From: Dryomyza anilis
Taxonomy: Eukaryota > Arthropoda > Insecta > Diptera > Dryomyzidae
Direction: 5' to 3'
Length of the DNA stretch: 64,000 nucleotides
Assembly (NCBI GenBank): GCA_951804985.1
Contig: OX638132.1
Coordinates: 16,659,529 to 16,723,528, forward strand
Under the pieces are notes generated by a model. The model was given only the letters and a program-made list of their open reading frames with translations. It did not search any database and was not told the DNA's origin. Positions 12,301 through 22,663 of this stretch are shown piece by piece. Every line of letters starts with the position of its first letter. The stretch's first letter is position 1. The position numbers and the translations under genes are program-made.

Positions 12301-12570
12301 GTTCATTTTGCTCGCATATAGCATGCACGACGAGTCGTGAGCACGCACGACATAATTTTTAGTGCGTCACACGTTTGTTATCTTATAAGATAATGTATGA
12401 TGAAGTCGTTAGTTCGATTGGTTAGTGCGAGCGAAAAGTTTCTGGTACGTAAGTCTATCAATCACAACACATTTTTAAATATTTGTTTCACACTCACTTT
12501 CATTAATTGCTGTTGTTAATGTTGTTACTAGAAATGTTAAGAAAATATTGATTTTCCAAATGATTAGCAT
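6316..12570 (-). CDS. Gene B: ModSP/HP14-like modular serine protease homolog with mucin-like tract (7 exons, 838 aa)
   Basis: Exons are 12570-12498, 11590-11287, 11128-10203, 9507-9259, 9196-8783, 6918-6795 and 6742-6316. Introns are GT-AG and the phases close as A|CA Thr, AC|C Thr, G|AT Asp, C|AA Gln, G|CG Ala and AA|T Asn. The order is: signal peptide (1-21), four LDLa modules (about 29-67, 72-108, 125-162, 167-202), a Thr/Pro tract (about 205-355), a four-cysteine CCP (376-433), two tandem Wonton-like cysteine modules (about 436-517 and 522-600), and a chymotrypsin-fold domain starting near PWHVNIW. The layout matches ModSP/HP14, which trigger the Toll-activating cascade from pattern-recognition proteins. 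At the catalytic His the protein has SAANC (Asn658), Asp706 is kept, and the Ser loop reads SGNSVV, so a Ser remains but Asp194 and both glycines are replaced. No R-IVGG activation site is seen. Activity is unlikely. The gene is longer than Drosophila ModSP because of the Thr tract and the duplicated module. Confidence 0.88.
7423..7640. repeat. ~22-bp tandem repeat in intron 5 of gene B
   Basis: Diverged copies of 'aaatatttgtgggaaacatt' repeat about eight to ten times with variable spacing, inside the 1864-bp intron between exons 5 and 6. Confidence 0.7.
7970..8215. mobile_element. Short element family V, copy 1, in intron 5 of gene B
   Basis: The right end reads 'caaacat...', 'gggagagccc', (t)8 'gcagcgtgtag'. 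This is the reverse complement of the start of 15375-15775 (cacgctgcaaaaaaagggct, ctcccaaacata). Repeated 'aaacata(t)atgtttg' words lie inside. It is a likely non-autonomous inverted-repeat element. Confidence 0.6.
9600..10160. repeat. Repeat fragments in intron 3 of gene B
   Basis: At 9780-9890 there are nested inverted words (ttcgtaaagttacgaa, cgaaaacattcgtac) like those at 5500-5600. At 10047-10160 there is a truncated, diverged copy of family Z (actctgaaaaaagataccat, aatagtttttacta, gtcaatagga), whose full copies are 220 bp. Confidence 0.5.
10448..10890 (-). repeat. Coding minisatellite: Thr/Pro mucin-like tract of gene B
   Basis: In exon 3 a 30-36 bp unit repeats about eleven times in frame and encodes variants of PTTTSTTTTTPK. 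Such a tract is probably heavily O-glycosylated and would form an extended stalk between the LDLa modules and the CCP/protease end. Unit lengths are multiples of three, so expansions keep the frame. The opposite-strand reading frame over this tract is only a shadow. Confidence 0.9.
11640..12460. repeat. Simple-repeat block in intron 1 of gene B
   Basis: At 11880-12010, 'agagatgggcatgtgagtga' opens a run of degenerate cactcac words. At 12040-12350 'tttttgtgtgctcgcacac' and 'tctcactacgcactcatg' repeat in degenerate tandem form. The opening resembles hAT-type transposon ends, which often begin (c/t)agagatgggca, but I find no matching right end. At 11711-11750 'atgcca.atgaactgataac' resembles the gene B promoter flank at 12665-12690. 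Confidence 0.55.
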
Positions 12571-12659
12571 TTTGAAAGAAGTAATATAATAGCTTCTGAC
12601 TCACTGAGCATCGATTAGCTTACTAATTTTTACTGAAAATATGAATTTAAAATATATTT

Positions 12660-12692
12660 TGAATATGCCTGGAGAACTGATAACCTTTTATA
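12660..12692 (-). promoter_or_regulatory. Candidate TATA promoter of gene B
   Basis: A strong TATAAAAGG lies at 12692-12684 on the minus strand. About 31 nt downstream is a TTCAAAA start-like site (A at 12660), about 90 nt before the ATG at 12570. Alternative initiators (TCAGTA at 12636-12631, TCAGTG at 12607-12602) lie nearer the gene but have no good TATA box. Confidence 0.45.
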
Positions 12693-12699
12693 CATATAA

Positions 12700-13530
12700 C
12701 AATCTTTATTTTGATTCGGAACATTTTTGGAATTCCCGAATCTTATTCGTAGAAATAACCTATTGTTTATCTATAGAATGAGCTAAAAAAAAATCTATGT
12801 AGTGAAATTTTAATTAATTGCAGAGGCCTTAAGCAAAAAAGATTTAAAGTTAACAACAAAAATAAAATTAACTTTTGACTTTTTATTCTATGGAACAATT
12901 GTCAAAATTGTCGACCTTTATTTTGAAGATAACGTTTTATAAATTTTGCGTCATTTTATTAACATATATAACACACCCACAAAGAGCCAATCAGATAATC
13001 GATTTTACAATATTTGTCCGCCTGATATACCGATTTCCCGAACAAATGTAATTTTTTTTACAATTCTCCAGAACAAGAACGGTTGATGGTAGTTCCGAAA
13101 TATTTTAGGAATCCCCAGTATCGTTTCGAAATCGTTGATCAATGCAAGAAGATGGAGAATTCATACGATATCGGACATTTTCTCGTTGCGATATCGAACG
13201 TCAAATTGGATCTACATGGTAGGTAGAAATCGATGCGTTCTGACGGAGTTTCCTCGGCACGAGATTTTTTTTGAAACCTGAACTATATCGAACTAAAAAA
13301 TAGAAAAAAATACAAGATTGCTTCGAATAATATTGCGATTTCGATTCGATAAATATTTGAATATCGTATCTTGTCAAATAAATTGAATATACGACCAATT
13401 TAATTTTCCAACATTATTTACATAATTATGTTTCAAAACAAACATAACTTATTAATTTAATATTAATGCAATGATGCAAAAATAACTGTAAGGCCATCAT
13501 TTAATCATATCGCATTTTTAAATATTTTTC
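12700..13530. other. Upstream flank of gene B with a repeat fragment
   Basis: Mostly AT-rich. The segment at about 13140-13300 (gatctacatggt, gacggagtttcctc, cgagatttttt, ctgaacta) resembles 27280-27370 and is probably a fragment of the same transposon family. No gene is seen. Confidence 0.4.
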
Positions 13531-13538
13531 TCACTCAC

Positions 13539-13611
13539 TTTCCTTTAAATTCGTTAATATTACTACAAATTGAAATATAAATAAAATATTGATTTTCCTA
13601 AAAACTAACAT
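13539..13611 (-). pseudogene. Duplicated signal-peptide exon of gene B (relic or alternative first exon)
   Basis: ATG at 13611-13609 opens 24 codons plus one base and then a GTGAGT donor. Both the 73-bp length and the phase equal those of gene B exon 1 (12570-12498). The predicted peptide begins MLVFRKINILFIFQFV, compared with MLIIWKINIFLTFLVT in gene B. Similarity continues past the donor (aaatatttaaaaatg) and upstream of the ATG. The terminal A would join the CA of gene B exon 2 as ACA, so it could serve as an alternative first exon. No later exons of a separate third gene are found nearby. Confidence 0.75.
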
Positions 13612-13639
13612 TTTAGATGCAAGAATATAATAAATAACT

Positions 13640-13745
13640 ACTGACTTTTCGACGCCGTTTAGCTAACTAATTTTATACAGAAGTCCAAATAATTGAGCCA
13701 CCGCATGTTTGCTATAAAATAGCTTATCTTGCAAAAAATATAATA
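13640..13745 (-). promoter_or_regulatory. Duplicated promoter region belonging to the second first-exon
   Basis: The segment 'ctgacttttcgacgccgttt' / 'agctaactaatttta' aligns with 'ctgactcactgagcatcgat' / 'tagcttactaattttta' in front of gene B. On the minus strand a palindromic TATA-like 'gctattttatagc' precedes it. The same stretch occurs at 16855-16960. Confidence 0.45.
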
Positions 13746-14139
13746 ATAATTATGAAGAAAACAAATCTTATAATACACAGCAATGCAATTAATCTGCACT
13801 TAGAAAGAATGAGTCTGATACAAGTGATTGAAATTCAATCGGTGAAATTAATAATTGCAGAGACTAAAAATATAAATTAAATATAAACATTCAGTTTTCT
13901 TAGTGTACACTTGGAAATACTAAATTAATAATAATTTATTAACAAAAAAAAAGTAAGTAAAAGTGAAATTCAGAGAAGAAAAGTCCAGAACGATACAAAA
14001 AAAAACATCAACGGTTGAAAGATCGTAGCCTCATGTTCCTCTAAGCGAATGCATAAAATTAAATATTTTAAATCGAATGTAAAAGTATTAAATAATAGCG
14101 AAAAAAACTCGTATGAGATGAAGTATTTTTAATCTTAAA

Positions 14140-14868
14140 ATATCTCGGGGTATACTTTATAGGGTATACTTTATAGCGGTCCTTTACATTATAGGGACGA
14201 TGGAATAACAAACAAAAAATCGCCACATCCCCTTCAAGGGTCAGATAGTTCCGAACATCGAAAAAAGTTTTTGACGCTCGGGCCCGTAGAACTGACCAAA
14301 AATCGAAAACCGACCGAGGTCACAACTAGTTTTTGGATTATATAAAAGTGGGCGGGGAAAAAAGAAAAAAGTGTTATGTCATGTCTTGTGTAAAGTAATA
14401 CTGAAAATTACAAAAATATAAAAGGTGATCTCAAGGTCACGTGGAACCCCCTATAAATCATATACCAGTTTTTTTCAAACATAATTTCCCGGAATATGGG
14501 AGTGGTACAATTAAATTTGAAAAAAAAACTTAAACTCCCTTTCACACACGCAAGCAAGGCCACGAATATGATTTTGACCCGAAATTTCCGGAACACTAGG
14601 GTAAAAAACGAAGCCTACATTTTTATTTTTAAGACGGGTTCTTGATTTTTGTGATGTGACCTTTGGCCACCTTTTATATTTTTGTAATTTTCAGTGTTAC
14701 TTTATGTCCCGCCCACTTTGATACAATGCAAGAACTAGTTGTGACCTCGTTCGGTTTTCGATTTTTGGTCGGCAAACATTTTTTTCGATTTTCGGAACTC
14801 TCCCCCTAAAAGGAAGGGCGTGGCAATTGATTTTTAAATATTTCGAGTGGCCCTTTATAGTAAACTTC
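14140..14868. mobile_element. Foldback (palindromic) element, about 0.73 kb
   Basis: The left half (gtatactttatag, cgaccgaggtcacaactagt, aaaattacaaaaatataaaa) reappears reversed in the right half (ttttatatttttgtaatttt, actagttgtgacctcgttcgg, ccctttatagtaaac). The centre is near 14520. No protein is encoded. Confidence 0.75.
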
Positions 14869-14922
14869 AGCCAAATAACTTTGTTAAAAAATCTAATTAA
14901 AATAATATGAGAATATGATCAT

Positions 14923-15320
14923 ACACCAAAAAAAAAAATTCTTCAATATGATGAATTTATTCATAAAAATTATGAATTTTTTCACCAACTACCAGATTCA
15001 TCAAATTGATACCACCGTTCATTAAATGACATATTAATGAATGCATTCATTATATATATGAACAAAATATTCAATACAATGAATTTGAATTGTCATATTG
15101 ATGAATTTGTTCATAATATATTTTCAAAAAAAAAAATTGTTATAAAATAATTCGAAAAAAAAGTGTTGTAAAAAGTTTATTTAAAAAATAACCGTAAAAA
15201 AAATTATCCGAAAAAAAAATTGTCAAAAAAAAAACCATTTTTTTCAAAAATATATTTTTATATAATTTTTTATTAATAAAAAGTTGTAATTATAATAAAT
15301 ATATTATAAAACATTTTACT
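14923..15320. mobile_element. Family W element, left copy of an inverted pair
   Basis: Words such as 'ttcatcaaattgatacc', 'accgttcattaaatgac' and 'gaattttttcaccaacta', and then long A-runs with 'gtgttgtaaaaa', return in opposite orientation at 17640-18077. Related sequence lies at 42840-43545. Confidence 0.7.
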
Positions 15321-15790
15321 AATTTATGCATGTCGAGCAAGCATTATATAAGAAATAACACACAAGAAGTACTTCACGCTGCAAAAAAAGGGCTCTCCCA
15401 AACATAATTTTGCAGGCATTAACATGTATGTTTGGAATTTTATGTAAACATAATATATAATTGACTGACAAATCATTTGTAAACAGGGTTGTATTGAGAC
15501 TTGAACAGTGTTGTAATGAGCACTAACTTACATTATAATATCCCGGAAACATTTTAATGTTGCCCCTTAAAATGGTGTGTGTTCTAATGGAAACATAATA
15601 ATTACTACATTCAAACAAAATAAATATTTGAACCGAAACATAAAAATGTTAAAATTAAAACATGATTTTGAAAGACCTGAATTTAAATATGTTTTCAGTG
15701 AAACATATCAGTTGTTTCAGTACAAAAAATAGTATGTTTGCATAGAAACATATTTAAATATTTTTGGAAAAAAATCCTGTAAATAAAATA
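15320..15790. mobile_element. Family V element, copy 2, with flank shared with 43.1 kb
   Basis: The segment 'atgcatgtcgagcaagcatt' (15328) is repeated at 43162. It is followed by the V end 'cacgctgcaaaaaaagggct' and a body of 'aaacata' words like 7970-8215. Confidence 0.6.
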
Positions 15791-15829
15791 AAAATAAAAT
15801 GTTGTTTTTTTATTAATTTTTATTAAAAA

Positions 15830-16097
15830 TCATTATATATAAATCTTCATATACAAATTTTTAATTGCATACATAAATAATTGAATGAAAACTGCAAGTA
15901 CAAGTGTTACAGTTGATCTCAGTACAGCACATAGCGTAGGCAAGAAATTCACGGAGGCTTTTGTAAAAAAACATGCCAAATTCTGTTTAAAAATCGAAAC
16001 ACAGATTTTTATTTGTGGTTTTTTCACTTTAGTTTCAGAAATGTTATACTGCACTATATTATACTCTGTTACTATTTGTACTTTTTGTAACACAATT

Positions 16098-16172
<75 letters not shown>

Positions 16173-16850
16173 TTTACAAATAACAAAATTATTACCGACG
16201 CGAACATGTTTTCTCAACGAACAACAAAAGACACGTACCCAGAAAATGCCGATCAACGAGTGTTAACTTTATATACAAGAATTCATTTTTTGTTTGTTTT
16301 CAAACATAAGTATGTTTAAAATGACCATATACATACTTCAAACGACGACAAAAGAGACGTAGGTAGATAATTCTGCTGAACGAGTGCCAACTTCGTATCC
16401 ATGAAGAATGTTACAAGAATACATTTATTTAAATCCAATTTTTTGTTTTGTTTTTAAAGACCAATATGTTCAAAAGATGGCGTAGATAGAAAATGCTGCA
16501 CAACGTTGCCAACTTCGTTAGTCGTTAAATTATCGTATTAAGACGAGCGTTGCGAACATACGTTGTATTTAGATTTGATTAGTATTTTCTGTGTTTCGAA
16601 ACATAGTTTTAACCAAGTAAATTGCCAAGAAATAGTTTATTCAAATGCAATTAAAATTTTATGTTGGTATTGTAACATATTTATGGTAAATTTGACAGAT
16701 TCTGCTGGACAATATAATTATGTTTACACGTGAACAAAAATAAATTCAATTTCGATTATAATTAAATTACACTTCATTCCGAATACATGTATGGTAATTT
16801 CGTATTACTTTTTAATTACATTCAAACATATTCAAACAAATCTTTTCTAA
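15830..16850. other. AT-rich intergenic stretch around the (TA)n tract
   Basis: Besides the microsatellite I see only three diverged copies of a phrase around 16190, 16335 and 16465 ('aagacacgta', 'aaagagacgtagg', 'cgagtgccaacttcgta'), suggesting an old tandem duplication of about 140 bp. No gene is seen. Confidence 0.4.
16101..16168. repeat. (TA)n microsatellite, 34 units
   Basis: An uninterrupted TA run of 68 bp. Reading frames crossing it (YIYIYI) are artefacts. Confidence 0.97.
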
Positions 16851-16854
16851 CCGT

Positions 16855-16960
16855 GTACCGACTTTTCGACGCCGCTAAGCTAACCAATATTTTACGGAAG
16901 ACATAATAGTTGAGTAAGCGCATGTTTGCTATAAAATAGCTTACCTTGCTATTCTTCGTT
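16855..16960 (-). repeat. Third copy of the gene B-type promoter segment
   Basis: 'ccgacttttcgacgccgct', 'aagctaaccaat', 'agcgcatgtttgctataaaa' and 'tagcttaccttgc' closely match 13650-13740. The expected signal exon on its lower-coordinate side is missing. Confidence 0.6.
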
Positions 16961-17151
16961 ATATTAGCAATTCTGTTCGCTAATATGAATATTTGTACGT
17001 CAATGCAACAATTTATTTAGTCGGCGCATGTTTAGCAAATATAATTGCTGAAACTGCGCCGAATAATTAATTTTCTGCATTGACGTACAAATATTTATAT
17101 TAGCAAACGGAATTGCTGATTTAACGAATAACGAATAAACCAAACACCCTG
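16957..17151. mobile_element. Short palindromic element ending in accaaacaccctgta
   Basis: The inverted arms 'gttatattagcaatt...tacgtcaatgca' and 'tgcattgacgta...aattgctgatttaac' face each other. The outer right end 'aaaccaaacaccctgta' equals the end of the 33.0-34.06 kb foldback. Confidence 0.65.
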
Positions 17152-17394
17152 TATATAATATGCAAACATATAATCAGCGGTAAGACAGGACTTGCACCGA
17201 AATGTTAAAGTAATTTCTTGATAACTAATATAATTGTGAAAAAATATTAGAATATGATCTTAAATGTAAAGTTAATTGTCCGTCTTTCGACTGTTCTAAA
17301 AACCTCACGTCTAAGGGGCACTGAGCCGATTTGACTGACATTTTGAATTAGGATTATATGAAGTTCGGTGGTTAATTTCAGATTGCCGTGCACA

Positions 17395-17610
17395 GAAAAA
17401 TAATCAGCGTAAATATAGCAACCGATATTAATTACATGTATTAATCACCAAGAGAAATGATATTAACCACCGCAAATATAATTGCTGAAACTGCACAGAG
17501 TAAATAATTTGTTGTAAATATGCATATGCATATTAGCAAATATAATTGCTGATTTAACGACGAATAGCAAATGTTTTCATTAAATTGCTGAATTTCATTG
17601 CTGGACTTAT
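17395..17610. mobile_element. Family U element, copy 1
   Basis: 'aaatataattgctga', 'tttaacgacgaatagcaaatg' and 'gctgaatttcattgctggac' recur at 37250-37490. Reversed words at both ends suggest a short inverted-repeat element. Confidence 0.55.
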
Positions 17611-17639
17611 TAATGTATGCAATTAAAAAAAATATTTTT

Positions 17640-18077
17640 TCCAAAATTTTATTTGTAGAAAAAAATTTTTTTTCCAAATTTTATTTCGTCGAAAAATATT
17701 TTTCTTTGAAATGTTTTTATCGAAAAAAATGTTTTATTCGAAAATTTTTTTTTTTTTAATTTTTTTTTATTATTTTTAAAATAAAATTTTTACAACAACA
17801 CTTTTGTTTCGAATTATTTTCTAAATAAAAAATATTTTTTTTGAAAAATTTGTAAAAAATATTATATTCATAAATATTATGAACAATTTCATCAATATCA
17901 CGATTCAAATTCATTGTATTGAATATTTTGATCTACGAAAAATTTCATATATATAATGAATGTATTCATCAATATATCATTTAATGAACGGTGGTATCAA
18001 TATGATGAATCTGGTAGTTGGTGAAAAAATTCATTATATTTATGAATAAATTCATCATATTGATGAATTTTTTTTCT
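17640..18077. mobile_element. Family W element, right copy of the inverted pair
   Basis: It is the reverse complement of the element at 14923-15320, including the (T)n-rich part with 'caacaacacttttg' and the 'ccgttcattaaatga' segment reversed as 'atcatttaatgaacggtggt'. Confidence 0.7.
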
Positions 18078-18449
18078 GTATTGTGCATATATGTTTTATG
18101 TAGTTGTTCATTAATATAATGAAGCGTAGTATTCGCATACACTTCATCAAATTGAAAAAAACTTGTTCAGTCATTCATCAAATTGATAATGAATTCATAA
18201 TGTTGATATTTTGTAGTAATCTATAATATGATCAATACAATGAATCATGGTTTGAAGAACAATACTCATTAATATGAAAAAGATTTTTGTTGGTCTGTGT
18301 ATGCTTAGCATTAAACTTAGTTTAAACTGCAAACTTCTTGGTATTTTTGTTACCACAACTTCATATAGTTGGTCCACTGCATCGAATTAATTTGCTTCTT
18401 TAGTTTCTACCTGTTGCTGTATTTCTTATCTCAATAGAGTTGTATTTGT

Positions 18450-19110
18450 AATTATCGACTTGGCACAACTACAAAATGCAAATAAAGTTTTAATTTTAAT
18501 ATTTGCCATTTCGCAAGTATGTCCTTTTAACCCCTGTGATCAGCGGTTAATTACAGTTATTTTTCGACGTGGACAAAAAAGTTTAAAATCCGACAACGAC
18601 GTTGATTTTACACAATGTGCAACAGCAGCAACAATACCAGCAGCAGCAACAGCAGTAAGAGTAACAGCAACAAATTACAAATTAATTTAGCAAACGTGCA
18701 GCAGACAAGCGTCTGTCTCCAAAAAGACCAACGACAACAACACAAAAAACAACAACAACAACAGTATAGTAGAAGCAACAAAAAGCAAACAATATCGCGT
18801 TGCTAAAGTCAACAACAAATTACAATAGATAATGGATTGTAAAACCCCAAAAAGAATTCTCAGCATGTGAACGAAATGAAGTTGGCTGCGTTCAGGAGGC
18901 ATCTTTTGGCCGATGCGGTGCCGCTGTTGTTTTTGCCGTTGTCGTTGAGATATGGCAACGCCGCGTCACCTTCGTCAACAATCAAATATATGCAAATTTC
19001 ACGCGAATCCGTCTTTGCTGCTGCTGTGCCATAACCCAATAATTATCGCCCCCCCGAATACAAAGCGGTCGCAGCAACAATTGCTGCTGGTTCTTCTGCT
19101 TCTGTAGGTG
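18450..19110. other. Non-repetitive island with opa-type (CAA/CAG) tracts
   Basis: GC content rises and there are runs such as 'gcaacagcagcaacaatacc' and 'caacaacaacagta', then 'gccgctgttgtttttgccg'. Such islands in fly DNA are often untranslated exons or enhancers. The short frames lack start context, splice signals or domains, so no protein is called. Confidence 0.4.
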
Positions 19111-19434
19111 TAAAAATTACGGGATTAAATTGTTTTTCAATTTGTGCCAGAGCCCTGCTTAGGATTACAACATAGTCAAATAATTATCAGTTACGTGGGC
19201 TTCCTTCTGTTTATCATTTCATGTAAAGGTGATAATTTGATGGACAGAAATGGGTTAAATATCGGTTGTATGTTGCCGTTGAATTGCGACAGTAGATGGG
19301 AAAACATTTTAAAACAGTTGAATTGACCGACAGTGAATCGGTGTAGTTGCGATGAACAATGTACATAAAAATTATGAAATTTTCCTTTGAGCTTCACGAG
19401 CAAACATCAATTAACCATCTTACAAATGTATATC

Positions 19435-19520
19435 AGAAGAGATCAATGGAAATTAAGAAATTCCATTTGATATTTAAAACATATCAATTTTAATTCAGCA
19501 ATTCCAGTTGAAATTCGGCC
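19435..19520. repeat. Small relic of the intron-1 minisatellite family
   Basis: 'atcaatggaaattaagaaat', 'tccatttgatatttaaaac' and 'atcaattttaattcagcaat' match the 1470-2875 units. The left flank 'cacgagcaa...ttacaaatgta' also matches 1436-1470. Confidence 0.7.
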
Positions 19521-19539
19521 GATAAGATAGTCACAGCCT

Positions 19540-20845
19540 TGAATGGGTCGTGGCACCTCTAATATAACTAAAACATTAAAAATGCTATATCTCCTTATAA
19601 AAATTAAAACAAAGGTTCATATTCAAAACTCCAACCATCACGTAAAACGTAGGCGCGATAGTCCTAGTTCTGGATCTTTTATATAAAACCAACCGGCAAC
19701 TTTTTCATGGCGTTGTCGTAAGAAGGGAAGGGGTGAATTAACAACTCATGCAGACCTTTAGATATATCACTGAACTGGTCTTCAACTTTAAGATGGCGTT
19801 GTTCTAGGGAGAAGTCAATTAACACCTACTGCAGACCTTTTGACCTATCACAGGATTGGTCTTCAAAATCGTGTTCTGTAACCTTTAGACCTATCACGAA
19901 ACTAGTCCCCAGAATTCTGTTCTGTAACGATATAAATGGTACATTAAAAAAAATATATATTTTTTTGTTTATTTTTTATTATTACTCTTTTATATATTTC
20001 AAATTTTAGTTATTTTACTTTAAATTTTCACATTATATTTTATTTTACCTCCTCCTTCATGCATTCACATTTCACAAATGATTTCACCCTAGCATGCGTA
20101 CATTATAATTTCTCGAAAATATACTGTATTTAAATCAATACTGTATCGAAAAAAAGTCTACGAATTATAGACGCATTAGTTGCAGCGTGCAAAAAGGTCT
20201 CTTGACTAAGGCGCCACCTAATGCCTTTTCGCTTCACTAGCGACATGTTTAGCATGGACACGATCCGTCTTCTCATACAGACCTTTAGACCTATCACAGA
20301 ACTGGTCTTCATTATCCTGTGCTTTATTGATACCGGTGATAGTTTTAGAGCAATTGACGCCTTCTTGCCGCAGGGTTTAGACGTTGGTTGGTCTTCAATT
20401 GGTAAATTTGATTCAGTTTAAAATTCTTCAATTGAAAACCAGTTCAGTAATAGGTCTGAAGGTCTCATGAGGTGTTAATTCACACCTTCCTGTCTCAACG
20501 CCATTTAAAAGTTGCCGGTTGGTTTTATATAAAAGGGACAGAACTACCGATTTGCAATATTTTCCTGTAGGGGAGGAACCAGTCACGTACCTAGTCTACG
20601 ACCAGTTCGTTTTCAAGTAGGGAAGGATCAGATTATAAATTGTAATCGTCACGTAGAATGTGAGTGGGATTGGAAAAGGTGCGAGGCACTACGTTCAATG
20701 TTGGTGGGAAGAACTGACAATGTAGGCTTGCACTATAAAGGGAAAAAATTGGTGTGAAAATATCCACATTTTAAAAACGATATAGTTTTGCATTTAGAAA
20801 AACTTAGCGCGGGCGAAATTGTGCACGGGTCCAGCTAGTGTTTTA
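19540..20845. mobile_element. Foldback element with internal phrase repeats
   Basis: 'ttttatataaaaccaaccgg' (19678) returns reversed as 'ccggttggttttatataaaa' (20515). 'gcagacctttagacctatca' occurs several times inside, once reversed near 20450. The right end reads 'gcacgggtccagctagt', a phrase resembling insect transposon ends. No transposase is seen. Confidence 0.65.
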
Positions 20846-20849
20846 TATA

Positions 20850-22270
20850 CGTCATATTTAGATAATACTAAATAATGCTTTTTAAAATTAATCTTCATTT
20901 ATATGTTTTATATTAAGTATACAAGTATATAAAAAAAAACGATAACAAGTTTGATTTTAGTGTTCATTTACTTTCCAGTTTCGTACTCCTAGTAATGTAG
21001 CTTTGTTTTTCTAATAAAAAAAGAAATTATAAAATATACTAAGGGCTCAGAACTTCAAAGAGTTAAACCCATTTTTTTCCAAAAGAAGTTTAATATGTTG
21101 TAGGTATCTTGATAATGTCTTCTATCTATTGAAAAAATCTGTAAATGCAAATGTTATTGGTAAAATGCTTTTATGGTATATGTTGAACATTTCCAACGTT
21201 CGAATGTGAATATGAAGACGTTAAATATGGTGAACGATTAGTAGAATAGTACACCTAATTGTCCCGGTCTTTTCATAGACATTTCTTTCATTTAAGTCAA
21301 TGTACGTTATCTATAAACTAATGTTCTATATGAACAAAACGTTTTTATAAAATAAATATAATTTTAATAAAATGATTAAATCAGATTTTAATACTACTTT
21401 TCTATAGTTGTCCTAAATGTCTTTTAAATAAAATTAATTGTTATACTGGTTCCACGCTTAATTAATCTTCTGTTTTTATACTAATTCTTGTTTTTTTTTT
21501 TGTTAATTCTAAATCTCAACACTTAGAATTAATGGTGTTTCCAAAGTCAATCTAAAACTAAAAAAAAAAAAATCTTCATGAGAACCAAACCAACTCTGTA
21601 CAAATATTTGCACAATTAACAAAGTAACAAATAAATACTATGGTATAAAACATACAAAATAACAGTACAGACTCAATGGTATTTTGCCATATTTTTTATG
21701 TTTGCCTTAAAAAAATTTATTAGATAAATTGATAAAAATGTATTGTCTGACTCTAAAACAAGTAAAATAGAGGAAGATGAATCTAATAGTTTGGTTTGTT
21801 TTCTCATTTTTGTTCGTTTTCAATTTTATCCAAAGCTAACAATAAAATGTTCGTGCGAATGACAAATGCGATCTGCGGTTATCGAGATATTTTTATTTGT
21901 GATATTGTGCGCAGTTATTTAATATTTATTGTCTTTGACCAAACATTTGAACCTATCGCACCCAGCAGGAAGTTGTCATCGCGCCAACGTTATACGATAT
22001 CGGTGGCAACGAAAGGCGTTAACGTAGCCACGAAATCAAAAATATAAGGATCATTTACAATAATAGCTGATTATGAAAGTATTTTTAAATTCTACGAATT
22101 TGCTTTTATATAAAGGTTTTTTTTAACAGGGATTGAAAGCATAAAAAACATTGTTTTAAAACCATTTAATTTTTAAATCTGAAATAAACCGATACGCAAA
22201 ACAATATAAAATTACAACGGAGATCATTTCGAACTGTTATACCAACACTACTTCCATATCAAATTCAAAG
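20850..22270. other. AT-rich intergenic DNA
   Basis: No gene, RNA or recognisable element is seen. The short frame at 21796-22047 has no domain. Confidence 0.4.
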
Positions 22271-22275
22271 GCGTA

Positions 22276-22460
22276 CACAGAAAAAAATCCTCTTTAAAGT
22301 TGCCACAACCTCATGCTGGCTAACTTGGAGGTTGCCACAACGTCATGCTCACAGAATAGGTGATTGCCACAACCGAATTTTGAGGTTGTACAAATATGTT
22401 ATCAGTTTTACCGCAACCGATTAATTCGGTCGGGTAATTCTGTTAGTTGCCGCAACAAAT
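22276..22460. repeat. Short repeat with 'gttgccacaac' motifs
   Basis: 'gttgccacaacctcatg', 'gttgccacaacgtcatg', 'attgccacaaccg' and 'accgcaaccga' repeat within 150 bp behind a 'cacagaaaaaaatcctctt' end. The pattern resembles 3601-3960. Confidence 0.45.
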
Positions 22461-22663
22461 CTAAAACAAAAACGAGCAGAAATCTAAAATCAAAAATGTT
22501 GAAACGAAATTTATACAATTTGATTGATGGAACTACCATATTTGTTTGGCACTTGACATATTACACCATCCGACAGTATTTTGCACACATGAAAAAACGA
22601 CTCAGTTGTTTTAGATCAATTCGTTAACGGTTTTTATTTGCATATGAAATGCAAAAGCATAAC

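Noticed and set aside
15885..16319. 144-aa plus-strand frame
   Set aside because: A third of it is the (TA)n microsatellite; no domain and no splice support.
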